Of a DNA stretch of 36,715 bases, positions 25,345 to 32,384 are shown piece after piece. The DNA comes from JACMNW01 sp031402355 (GTDB taxonomy: Bacteria; Pseudomonadota; Alphaproteobacteria; Rhodobacterales; Rhodobacteraceae): positions 1-36,715 of the forward strand of contig JANNSG010000061.1 of assembly GCA_031402355.1 (NCBI GenBank), in the 5' to 3' direction. Made by a program: the position numbers and the translations under genes. The notes below the pieces were generated by a model. It saw only the letters and a program-made list of their open reading frames with translations, did no database searches and had not been told where the DNA came from. The stretch's first letter is position 1. Each line of letters starts with the position of its first letter.

Positions 25345-26175
25345 GTGCGCCGTCTGCTGGCATTAGTCTTGGCGTTGGTGACTGCTGGCGTAGCATTGGC
25401 CGAACCGCCCAAATCGTCGCCACGCCCGGTGTCGCGCCCGGTGGCACAGCAGCCCCTAAATGCAGTTCCGGTCACGCAGACCCCAACCATCACGCTGCCC
25501 GATCTGGCCCGCATCGCCCCGAAACGGCGGCCGGGGACGGTTGCACTCCCTGATGGCCAGGCCGTACCAACTGCCGCAGCAACTGCCGTCAGGCCCGCAA
25601 AAGCGCGCCGTGGTCTGCTTGCGCTGATCACGCCAAGGGCCAAGCCCGGCAAGAAACCAAAGCTCAACCGAAAGGGGTCGGTCTGCGGCGATCCCTCCAT
25701 CAAAGGCGAGATGATTGCCCGCGTCACCTCCAAGACCAAGGGCTGTGGCATCGAAAGCCCGGTGCGCGTCACCTCGGTGGATGGGGTGCGCCTCAGCCAG
25801 GCCGCGACGTTGGACTGCCCGACAGCACTTGCGCTGAACAAATGGGTGCAGACCGGCCTTCGCCCTGCCTTTGGTCGCAGCGAAGTGGTTGGGCTGAAGG
25901 TCGCCGCCCATTACATCTGCCGCAGCCGCAACAATGTGCGCGGCGCCAAGATCAGCGAACATGGTCGCGGCAAGGCGATAGATATTTCGGGCTTCGTGCT
26001 GTCGAACGGCGAAGAAATCTCAGTGCAGGGCAATTTCAACAAGACCATCCGCAAGGCGCACAAGGCCGCCTGCGGCATCTTCAACACCACCCTCGGCCCC
26101 GGCTCAGATGGCTACCATGAGGATCATCTGCATTTCGATACCGCCAAGCATCGGTCCGGCACCTATTGCCGCTAG
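25345..26175 (+). CDS. Extensin-like family protein (M15-peptidase-like)
   Basis: A 276-residue secreted protein starting with GTG at 25345 (AAGGGT upstream), five bases after tyrC. The signal sequence is VRRLLALVLALVTAGVALA; a Pro/Arg-rich linker follows to about residue 100. The C-terminal part fits the extensin-like family (PF06904, name only). It has S204-E-H206-G-R-G-K-A-I-D213 and H261-L-H263-F-D, which is the SxHxxGxAxD plus HxH arrangement of M15-type zinc D,D-peptidases. A peptidoglycan hydrolase role is inferred. Several Cys could make disulfides. Its stop codon overlaps the convergent DUF2125 stop. Confidence 0.85.
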   Translation: MRRLLALVLALVTAGVALAEPPKSSPRPVSRPVAQQPLNAVPVTQTPTITLPDLARIAPKRRPGTVALPDGQAVPTAAATAVRPAKARRGLLALITPRAKPGKKPKLNRKGSVCGDPSIKGEMIARVTSKTKGCGIESPVRVTSVDGVRLSQAATLDCPTALALNKWVQTGLRPAFGRSEVVGLKVAAHYICRSRNNVRGAKISEHGRGKAIDISGFVLSNGEEISVQGNFNKTIRKAHKAACGIFNTTLGPGSDGYHEDHLHFDTAKHRSGTYCR

Positions 26176-27179
26176 CTCTGCGGTGCGCGTCGCAACAACG
26201 GCGCGGGCCCCAGCGGTAGCGGCCCCAGGCTCATCCAGCCCGCTTTCATCACCAAGGGCAACTCCAGCACCGCCGGATCGCCCGATTGCCCTGCCATCAC
26301 CGCCATCATGGTTTCAACCGTCGGTGCCACTTCCGGCTTGATCAGGCCCATCGCCACCGCCGGCGCGATCACGCGGCGCCAATTCACCAGCGTCATGTCA
26401 ATGCGGCCTTCGGCAAAACCGTTCGCATCCGCCACAACCCCGCCGGTCAGCGACAGGCTGACATCCCCCCAGCGCAACACCCCCTGCCTGAGCGTCAGCG
26501 CGGTAAGCTGCGGGTCGGTCGTCTGTGCAAACCGGTCAATCGGCGCAGAAAACCCGGCGACAATATCAAGCTGCGCCTGCTCAATCTGCGAGGGCAGATC
26601 CGCAGTCGTCGCCATCGCGGCCATTACCGCCGGATCGGGGGTCAGACCTGTCACCGTCAGATTGATCTCATGCCCATTGGCCAGCGCCGCATCCTGCCGT
26701 GTCGCAAGCAACACCTTGGCCGCCGTCACTTCCCAGCCAAGCGTCGACCTTGCAACCAGATCCACCCCCTCAACCACCACCGTATCCAACCCCAGCGCCG
26801 CCTCGGGTACCATCACCACAGACCCCATCAGGGATGTCGATCCTAGCGTGATCACCTCGCCGGGCGTCACGATGGTCTGGCTGTTCGGCAAAGCCGCAAT
26901 CAAATGCCAGGGCTTCCATGTCATCGAAAACACCTGCGCAAAGGGCGCATCCCAGGCATAGCCCGTCGCCGGATCAGCCAGATGCAGACCATTCACCGTC
27001 AGATCGAACCGGTTCGGGAAGCCCTGCACCGCAAGGCCGCTGTTGCGTGCCTCAATCCCCTGGCCCGTCTGCCCGGCAAACCAGGTCTCCGCTGTTTTTT
27101 GCAGCGCAATTGAACCCACCACCCAATAGCCGCTGTACAAAATGCCAAGCGCCAGAACCAGAACCATCAACCCGCGCAT
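26172..27179 (-). CDS. DUF2125 domain protein
   Basis: A 335-residue protein with one N-terminal membrane segment (MRGLMVLVLALGILYSGYWV) and a long beta-rich periplasmic part (FPNRFDLTVNGLHLADPATG; LTALTLRQGVLRWGDVSLSL; G-R-I-D-M-T-L). This matches DUF2125, whose function is unknown; the pattern resembles AsmA-like envelope proteins. The start at 27179 has AAGGG upstream; longer frames reach 27251. It is convergent with the extensin-like gene and divergent from the ChaC-like gene. Confidence 0.85.
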   Translation of the reverse strand: MRGLMVLVLALGILYSGYWVVGSIALQKTAETWFAGQTGQGIEARNSGLAVQGFPNRFDLTVNGLHLADPATGYAWDAPFAQVFSMTWKPWHLIAALPNSQTIVTPGEVITLGSTSLMGSVVMVPEAALGLDTVVVEGVDLVARSTLGWEVTAAKVLLATRQDAALANGHEINLTVTGLTPDPAVMAAMATTADLPSQIEQAQLDIVAGFSAPIDRFAQTTDPQLTALTLRQGVLRWGDVSLSLTGGVVADANGFAEGRIDMTLVNWRRVIAPAVAMGLIKPEVAPTVETMMAVMAGQSGDPAVLELPLVMKAGWMSLGPLPLGPAPLLRRAPQS

Positions 27180-27243
27180 GCCCAAGCCCTTTTCATTCTC
27201 GCCCCGCCACATTACAGCCAGTCCGACAGGAGGGCCAGCCGCC

Positions 27244-27792
27244 GTGGACAACGCACTTTGGGTCTTTGGCTATGGGTCCTTGATCTGGAACCCCGGTTTC
27301 GCTCATGCCCGCGCCGAGGTGGCCCGCCTGCCCGGATGGCACCGCAGCTTTTGCATGACCTCCATCCATTACCGCGGCACGGTTGACGCGCCCGGCCTGG
27401 TGCTGGCGCTGGACCGGTCCGATCACCTTCATTGCGACGGATTGGCTTTTGAAGTGGCCGCCGCCGCCCGTGACCAGACCCTCGCCTATCTCCGGGAACG
27501 TGAGCTTATTTCCTATGCCTACCGCGAAGAATGGCTCACCATAGACCTTGCCTCTGGCCCCCGCGTTCAAGCGCTGTGTTACGTCATCAACCGGGATCAC
27601 GACCAATACAGCGGTGCCCAGACGCTTGAGTTTCAGGCACAAACCATTGCCAAATCCTGCGGCATACGCGGCCCGAATTGCGATTACCTCTATGCTACAA
27701 CAGACCATCTTTCCCAACTGGGCATCGCCGACGCCGATCTTGTCTGGCTGTCAGCCCGTGTCAGGCAATTGCGCGATCTCCCTACAAATTGA
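27244..27792 (+). CDS. chaC: ChaC-like gamma-glutamylcyclotransferase
   Basis: A 182-residue enzyme cleaving the gamma-glutamyl group of glutathione as 5-oxoproline. The substrate loop WVFGYGSLIWNPGF is at 6-19; the likely catalytic Glu is E87 in YLRERE. Length fits ChaC. It starts with GTG at 27244 with AGGAGG ten bases upstream; the frame is open further upstream without support. It is divergent from the DUF2125 gene. Confidence 0.9.
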   Translation: MDNALWVFGYGSLIWNPGFAHARAEVARLPGWHRSFCMTSIHYRGTVDAPGLVLALDRSDHLHCDGLAFEVAAAARDQTLAYLRERELISYAYREEWLTIDLASGPRVQALCYVINRDHDQYSGAQTLEFQAQTIAKSCGIRGPNCDYLYATTDHLSQLGIADADLVWLSARVRQLRDLPTN

Positions 27793-27866
27793 CCTGCTTT
27801 CACTTGGCAGTCGCAATCGCTCGTGCATAGTGTTGCCAGACACGAAACAAGGGGCGCAGCCACCGG

Positions 27867-29039
27867 ATGGACAAAATAAAGCCTGTCGAGACAACCTATT
27901 TCAGCCAGCCGATCCGCCAGATCGTGACCATGCTGATAGTCTCCGGCCTTGTCGGGTTTGGCGGCTGGGTTATCCACGCCGAGGTGGTTGAAATTTTCGC
28001 CACCAATTGGTTGCTGAACGGCTTCATCGGCTTGGTGTTTCTACTGGGTGTGCTGACCTGTTTTTGGCAGGTCCTGATCTTGATGCAGTCGGTCAGCTGG
28101 ATCGAAGGCTTCGCGCGCCACACGCCCGGGCATGAACTGACAATTCCGCCAAAACTGTTGGCGCCGCTGGCGGCACTGTTGCGCACGCGGGGGGCAAAAA
28201 TGCAAATCTCGGCGTCCTCGACGCGCTCCATCCTCGAATCCGTCGGAACGCGCATTGAAGAAGCCCGCGATATCACCCGTTATCTGACCAACCTGCTGGT
28301 GTTCCTGGGCCTTCTGGGCACGTTTTACGGTCTTGCCACCACCGTTCCCGCTATCGTCGAAACCATCCGGTCGCTTGCCCCACAAGAGGGCCAAAACGGG
28401 GTCGAACTGTTTTCCAAACTGATGAACGGGCTCGAAGCGCAACTTGGCGGCATGGGCACCGCCTTTTCGTCGTCCCTGCTTGGCCTTGCCGGGTCGTTGG
28501 TTGTGGGTCTTTTGGAACTGTTCGCAGGCCATGGCCAGAACCGGTTTTACGGCGAACTGGAAGAATGGCTTTCCTCGATCACAAGGCTTGGGTTTTCCAG
28601 CGGCGATGGCGACGGGCCGGATAACTCGGCCATGACCGGCGTCATGGATCATATGGCTGTGCAGATGGAAACGCTGCAAAGCTTCTACGCGCAGGCTGAT
28701 GCCAACCGCGAGGTGGTTGATGGCCGCATCGGCGATCTGGCCGCAGCCATTGGCCTGCTGACCGAACGGATGCAGGCTGAGTCCGGTCAGGCCGCCACTC
28801 TGGCCCGTATTGCAGACGGCCAGGATCGCCTGATCGCGGCCCTGGGCACGGCCGAAGGCGGCGCGCATTCCGATGCCGAAAGCCGAATGCGGCTGCGGTC
28901 CATAGACGTGCAACTGTTGCGGATATTGGAAGAAATCTCGGCCGGACGGCAAGAAAGCACCGCCGATTTGCGATCTGACCTGACCGCGCTTACCGGCGCC
29001 ATCCGCCAGCTTAGCCGTGGCACCGGGGGGCGGGGCTGA
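27867..29039 (+). CDS. ExbB/TolQ/MotA-type proton channel protein
   Basis: A 390-residue inner membrane protein with four membrane segments (about 17-36, 47-72, 141-165 and 195-219). TM3 and TM4 carry the ExbB/TolQ/MotA pattern (LGLLGTFYGLATTVP and GGMGTAFSSSLLGLAGS), so it is probably an ion channel subunit forming a pentamer around two partner subunits. The region between TM2 and TM3 and the C-terminal 170 residues, rich in helices, are cytoplasmic. Its stop is two bases before the OmpA/MotB-like gene, so the pair is one operon. The task of the motor is unknown. Confidence 0.88.
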   Translation: MDKIKPVETTYFSQPIRQIVTMLIVSGLVGFGGWVIHAEVVEIFATNWLLNGFIGLVFLLGVLTCFWQVLILMQSVSWIEGFARHTPGHELTIPPKLLAPLAALLRTRGAKMQISASSTRSILESVGTRIEEARDITRYLTNLLVFLGLLGTFYGLATTVPAIVETIRSLAPQEGQNGVELFSKLMNGLEAQLGGMGTAFSSSLLGLAGSLVVGLLELFAGHGQNRFYGELEEWLSSITRLGFSSGDGDGPDNSAMTGVMDHMAVQMETLQSFYAQADANREVVDGRIGDLAAAIGLLTERMQAESGQAATLARIADGQDRLIAALGTAEGGAHSDAESRMRLRSIDVQLLRILEEISAGRQESTADLRSDLTALTGAIRQLSRGTGGRG

Positions 29040-29041
29040 TC

Positions 29042-30604
29042 ATGGCACTGGGCAGGCGCCGAGACAGTTCAATGATCTGGCCGGGCTTCGTAGACGCGGT
29101 CACAACGATTTTGATGGTGCTGATGTTTGTGCTGACCATCTTCACCGTCATGCAATCCGTTTTGCGCGATACGATCACCACCCAAGACACCGAACTGAAC
29201 ACGCTGACAGATCAATTGTCCGGTCTTGCAGATGCGCTGGGGCTGGAACAGAAACGCACCCGTGAATTGCAGGCCGAAGTGGGGGAACAATCCACGCTGA
29301 TCGCCACCCTGACTGGGCAGATTGCCACGCGGGACGGCGAACTAGCCGCTGCAACCAACCGGATCACCAGCTTTGAGGCGCAGGTTGCCGGCCTGTTGTC
29401 TGACCGCGATCTGGCACGCGGGCAAATTTCCGATCTTCAGGCGGCTGAGGCGAAATTGCTGTCACAAAAAGAGGCGCTTGATTTGGCGTTGGCAACTGCT
29501 CGGGGTGAAATTGATGCGGGCGCCGAGGCCGCACGCCTTGCCGCCGCCCGGCGCGAGGCACTAGAAGCGCTGCTTGTCGATCTGCGCAGCAAGGCCGCGA
29601 AATCAGACGCCGATCTGAAGGCCGCAACGGTTCTGCTGACCGCCGAAGAAGCCGCCCGCGCAGTGGATCAGGCCGCGGCTGAGGCATTGCGCGCAAAGCT
29701 GGTCGGGGCTGATGCCGAACTGACCGCAATGACACTGGCGCTAGAAGATCAGCGAAAGCGGGCCGAAGACACCCTGACCCTGCTTGCCGCCGCTCAGACC
29801 GATGCTGCAAAGGCGGTCACCGGCAAGGACGCACTGCTTGAAACCGCAAAGGCGGCGCTTGCGGCGCAAGAAGCCCAGTCCGCCAAAGATGCCCGCGCCG
29901 TGGTTTTGCTGAACGAACAGGTTGCGGCATTGCGCACCCAGCTTGGCGGGTTGCAATCCATTCTGGATGCATCTGCGGCAAAAGACGCGGCCGCGAAAGT
30001 GCAACTTGAATCCCTGGGAAGCCAGTTGAACGCGGCATTGGCGCAAACAGCAGTTGAACAGCGCAAGCGCGCCGATCTGGAAGCGGCAGAACGCAAACGG
30101 CTGGAAGAAGAAGCAAAATCCCTGACCGCCGAGGCGCAGAACCTGGCAAAATTCCGGTCCGAATTCTTTGGCCAGCTTAGCCGCGTTCTGGCGGGTCGCG
30201 AAGGGGTGCGGGTTGTCGGCGACAGGTTCGTATTTTCCTCCGAGGTGCTGTTCAGCGCCGGTGCTGCCGATCTTGCGCCAGAAGGCCGCGCGCAGATCGC
30301 GGGCGTGGTGGCGACGCTGAACGAAGTGGCAGGTCAGATCCCCGATACGATCGACTGGATCATCCGGGTCGATGGCCATACTGACAATGTACCGCTGTCA
30401 GGCTTTGGTGAATTTGCCGACAATTGGGAGCTTTCGCAGGCACGCGCGCTGTCTGTTGTCCGGTTCATGCAAGATGAACTGGGATTTTCGCCCAGCAGAA
30501 TGGCTGCGACCGGATTTGGCGAATATCGACCTGTCGCTGTTGGCGACACCCCTGAGGCACTGGCGCAGAACCGCAGGATTGAGCTGAAACTGACAGAACG
30601 GTAG
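29042..30604 (+). CDS. MotB/OmpA-like protein with long coiled coil
   Basis: A 520-residue partner of the channel protein. One membrane segment is at about 15-36 with an Asp near its start (FVDAVTTILMVLM; D18), as in MotB/ExbD-type proton carriers. Residues about 45-360 form a long Ala/Glu/Leu-rich coiled coil in the periplasm. The end (about 375-520) is an OmpA-type peptidoglycan-binding domain with GHTDNVPLS and NWELSQARALSVV. The coiled coil would carry the OmpA domain far from the membrane, so it could link the motor to the wall or outer membrane. Confidence 0.88.
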   Translation: MALGRRRDSSMIWPGFVDAVTTILMVLMFVLTIFTVMQSVLRDTITTQDTELNTLTDQLSGLADALGLEQKRTRELQAEVGEQSTLIATLTGQIATRDGELAAATNRITSFEAQVAGLLSDRDLARGQISDLQAAEAKLLSQKEALDLALATARGEIDAGAEAARLAAARREALEALLVDLRSKAAKSDADLKAATVLLTAEEAARAVDQAAAEALRAKLVGADAELTAMTLALEDQRKRAEDTLTLLAAAQTDAAKAVTGKDALLETAKAALAAQEAQSAKDARAVVLLNEQVAALRTQLGGLQSILDASAAKDAAAKVQLESLGSQLNAALAQTAVEQRKRADLEAAERKRLEEEAKSLTAEAQNLAKFRSEFFGQLSRVLAGREGVRVVGDRFVFSSEVLFSAGAADLAPEGRAQIAGVVATLNEVAGQIPDTIDWIIRVDGHTDNVPLSGFGEFADNWELSQARALSVVRFMQDELGFSPSRMAATGFGEYRPVAVGDTPEALAQNRRIELKLTER

Positions 30605-30847
30605 CGGCGAATGGGTTACCAATTCCCTAATGGAAAATACTTTATACAATAATACCAACTATTTATGCCGCATAACACGCGTGATACCATCCGCAGGTTG
30701 GCCTCCCCCAAAAATGTGAGCGCCGCTTTTCAAAAAAGCTGCTACACTTTTCTAAGTGTCGATCCAAGAACCAGAAATTGCTTTTCGTCAGGTCTGCCCC
30801 GGGCAGCGACGCGGCCGGGTTTGGACCTGAAATCAGGAGGATCACGA
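30605..30847. other. AT-rich leader region before the DUF2189 gene
   Basis: It holds a TATACAAT-like -10 element near 30640-30650 without a good -35, and small hairpins: GCTTTT/AAAAGC near 30725-30742 and ACACTT-TTCT-AAGTGT near 30744-30760. A small RNA or promoter is possible; nothing is firm. Confidence 0.3.
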
Positions 30848-31711
30848 ATGCCGCAAACAATCGGAAACCCGCTATCCTGGGCCTTCGGCGCGATAAGATC
30901 AGCTTTCGGCTACGCCTCCTCCGTCGTCGGATCCGTCGGCGCGCAGGCCGCGGCCGGGTCGGACCTGCCCCAGATCAGAAGCCTTACCTTGCAAGATCTC
31001 CGCATCGCGCTTCGCAAAGGCTGGGCCGATGTGATGGCATTTCGATCGGACGTGGTCTTCGTCTGCCTTCTCTACCCGGTGATCGGCGGCGTGCTGGCCC
31101 TGCTGGCAGTGCAGGGCAATTCCTTGCAGCTGGTATTTCCAACCCTGTCCGGCTTCGCCCTGGCCGGCCCGGTCGCGGCAGTCGGGCTTTACGAGATGAG
31201 CCGCCGCCGCGAACAAGGTGAACCTACAAGCTGGCTGGCCTACCTTGACGTGATCAGATCGCCGAAGTTTGGCGGAATCCTGATCCTCAGTCTGTTTCAT
31301 GTGGTGGTTTTTCTGGTCTGGATCATGTCGGCCAACCTGATCTTTGATGCAACGATGGGGCCGGAAACCCCGGTTTCCATCACAAGCTTCGCGCGCGACG
31401 TGTTCACCACCGGGGCCGGATGGGCGATGATCGCAATCGGCATGGCGGTGGGGTTTTTGTTTTCCGCCGCCGTGCTGGCAATATCGGTGGTCTCATTCCC
31501 ATTGCTGCTTGACCGAGATGTCAGTCTGCCAACGGCGGTGGTCACCTCAGTCAAGGTGGCGCTGAAAAACCCGGTGCCGATTGGCGTCTGGGGGCTGATC
31601 GTCGCCGCGTCGCTGGCGTTAGGATCATTGCCCGCGCTGCTGGGGCTGGTGTTGGTTTTGCCGGTTCTGGGGCATTCAACCTGGCATTTGTACCGGCAGG
31701 CGGTGTTCTGA
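30848..31711 (+). CDS. DUF2189 membrane protein
   Basis: A 287-residue protein with about six membrane segments, starting in the cytosol with LTLQDLRIALRKGWADVMAFR and VFVCLLYPVIGG, then AGPVAAVGLYEMSRRREQGE, which matches DUF2189 (unknown function). The ATG at 30848 has AGGAGG at 30835-30840. It is 243 bases after the OmpA/MotB-like gene, so it need not be in its operon. It is followed within five bases by the convergent ccdB stop. Confidence 0.88.
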   Translation: MPQTIGNPLSWAFGAIRSAFGYASSVVGSVGAQAAAGSDLPQIRSLTLQDLRIALRKGWADVMAFRSDVVFVCLLYPVIGGVLALLAVQGNSLQLVFPTLSGFALAGPVAAVGLYEMSRRREQGEPTSWLAYLDVIRSPKFGGILILSLFHVVVFLVWIMSANLIFDATMGPETPVSITSFARDVFTTGAGWAMIAIGMAVGFLFSAAVLAISVVSFPLLLDRDVSLPTAVVTSVKVALKNPVPIGVWGLIVAASLALGSLPALLGLVLVLPVLGHSTWHLYRQAVF

Positions 31712-31715
31712 GGGA

Positions 31716-32015
31716 TTAGAAACCTGTAAAAAGTAGATCAAGTGCGCGAATGATTTCGTCGCGCCTATGAGCAACTGACCCCAAATGTGTGGAAAGTTCC
31801 GAAACTGGCACTGCACCTGCGAGTTGTGGCATCAGAACGTAAGGCTGCTGAGAAACGTCAAACACAGGATTAAGCCCTCGCAAAACACGCCCTGCCTTGT
31901 TGGCCGGCACTAAGGGTGCGACCAGCCGCGATTTGAATTCGTCGAATATTTGACTTTGCAGGATGACCACAATGGTTTCGTCAGAAAGGCGATAGACATC
32001 ATACTGCGCGTCCAT
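31716..32015 (-). CDS. ccdB: CcdB family toxin
   Basis: A 99-residue protein resembling CcdB, the toxin that traps DNA gyrase. Seen: DVYRL at the start, ILQSQIFDEFKSRLVAPLV (CcdB: DVQSDIIDTPGRRMVIPL) and MPQLAGAVPVSEL. The C-terminus is ALDLLFTGF, where F-plasmid CcdB has AINLMFWGI; W99 and I101, needed for gyrase killing there, are replaced by T and F, while the Gly remains. The start at 32015 is four bases after the ccdA stop. Activity as a gyrase poison is therefore uncertain. Confidence 0.88.
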   Translation of the reverse strand: MDAQYDVYRLSDETIVVILQSQIFDEFKSRLVAPLVPANKAGRVLRGLNPVFDVSQQPYVLMPQLAGAVPVSELSTHLGSVAHRRDEIIRALDLLFTGF

Positions 32016-32019
32016 CGGG

Positions 32020-32268
32020 TCAGAACTGCCTGAATTTGGCGAGAGGCAGACCGTTTTCTTCAATATAAGAATTAAAATCTTCGATTGCCCCAGCGTTTTC
32101 ACGCTTCCATGCGGCTTCGCGCGCCTGCTTTAACGCGATTGCGACCCCTGCTTCGGCAGCGCGGGACACATTGACGCCCAAAGCGCGTGCGTCATCAAGA
32201 AGTTTGCTGTCGAGAGTCAAGCTGGTGGCGCGGCGGTTTGGGGCGGGCATGGGCGCTGTCCGATACAT
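32020..32268 (-). CDS. ccdA: CcdA family antitoxin
   Basis: An 82-residue antitoxin, N-terminal ribbon-helix-helix DNA-binding part (RRATSLTLDSKLLDDARALG, about 12-31, and onward to 50) and a C-terminal tail (DFNSYIEENGLPLAKFRQF) that binds CcdB. An in-frame ATG at 32250 is an alternative start; neither has a strong ribosome binding site. It is the first gene of the ccdAB operon, with a palindromic operator candidate upstream. The module is wedged between the DUF2189 and clpA genes. Confidence 0.9.
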   Translation of the reverse strand: MYRTAPMPAPNRRATSLTLDSKLLDDARALGVNVSRAAEAGVAIALKQAREAAWKRENAGAIEDFNSYIEENGLPLAKFRQF

Positions 32269-32288
32269 GACGTAAACCTACGCCAATT

Positions 32289-32311
32289 TATACCGCGCTT
32301 TATGCGGTATA
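32289..32311. promoter_or_regulatory. Candidate ccdAB operator
   Basis: TATACCGC (32289-32296) and GCGGTATA (32304-32311) form a perfect eight-base inverted repeat with a seven-base spacer, about 20 bases before the ccdA start. Ribbon-helix-helix antitoxins bind such palindromes to repress their own operon. The TATA ends may also form part of a -10 element. Binding is inferred. Confidence 0.55.
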
Positions 32312-32343
32312 TCTACAGGTATGTTTTGGGCTTTGCCCAAACA

Positions 32344-32370
32344 AAAACCCCCGCAAACTGCGGGGGTTTT
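32344..32370 (-). terminator. Rho-independent terminator of clpA
   Basis: AAAACCCCCGC (32344-32354) pairs with GCGGGGGTTTT (32360-32370) around AAACT. Read on the minus strand, the hairpin starts 15 bases after the clpA stop and ends in a T-run. It also keeps clpA transcripts out of ccdAB. Confidence 0.85.
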
Positions 32371-32384
32371 CATTTGTGCTTCGC

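Noticed and set aside
27867..31711. A Zorya antiphage defence system
   Set aside because: Only the motor-like pair is present; no helicase, nuclease or ZorC/D/E-like gene follows, and the coiled coil is on the wrong subunit.
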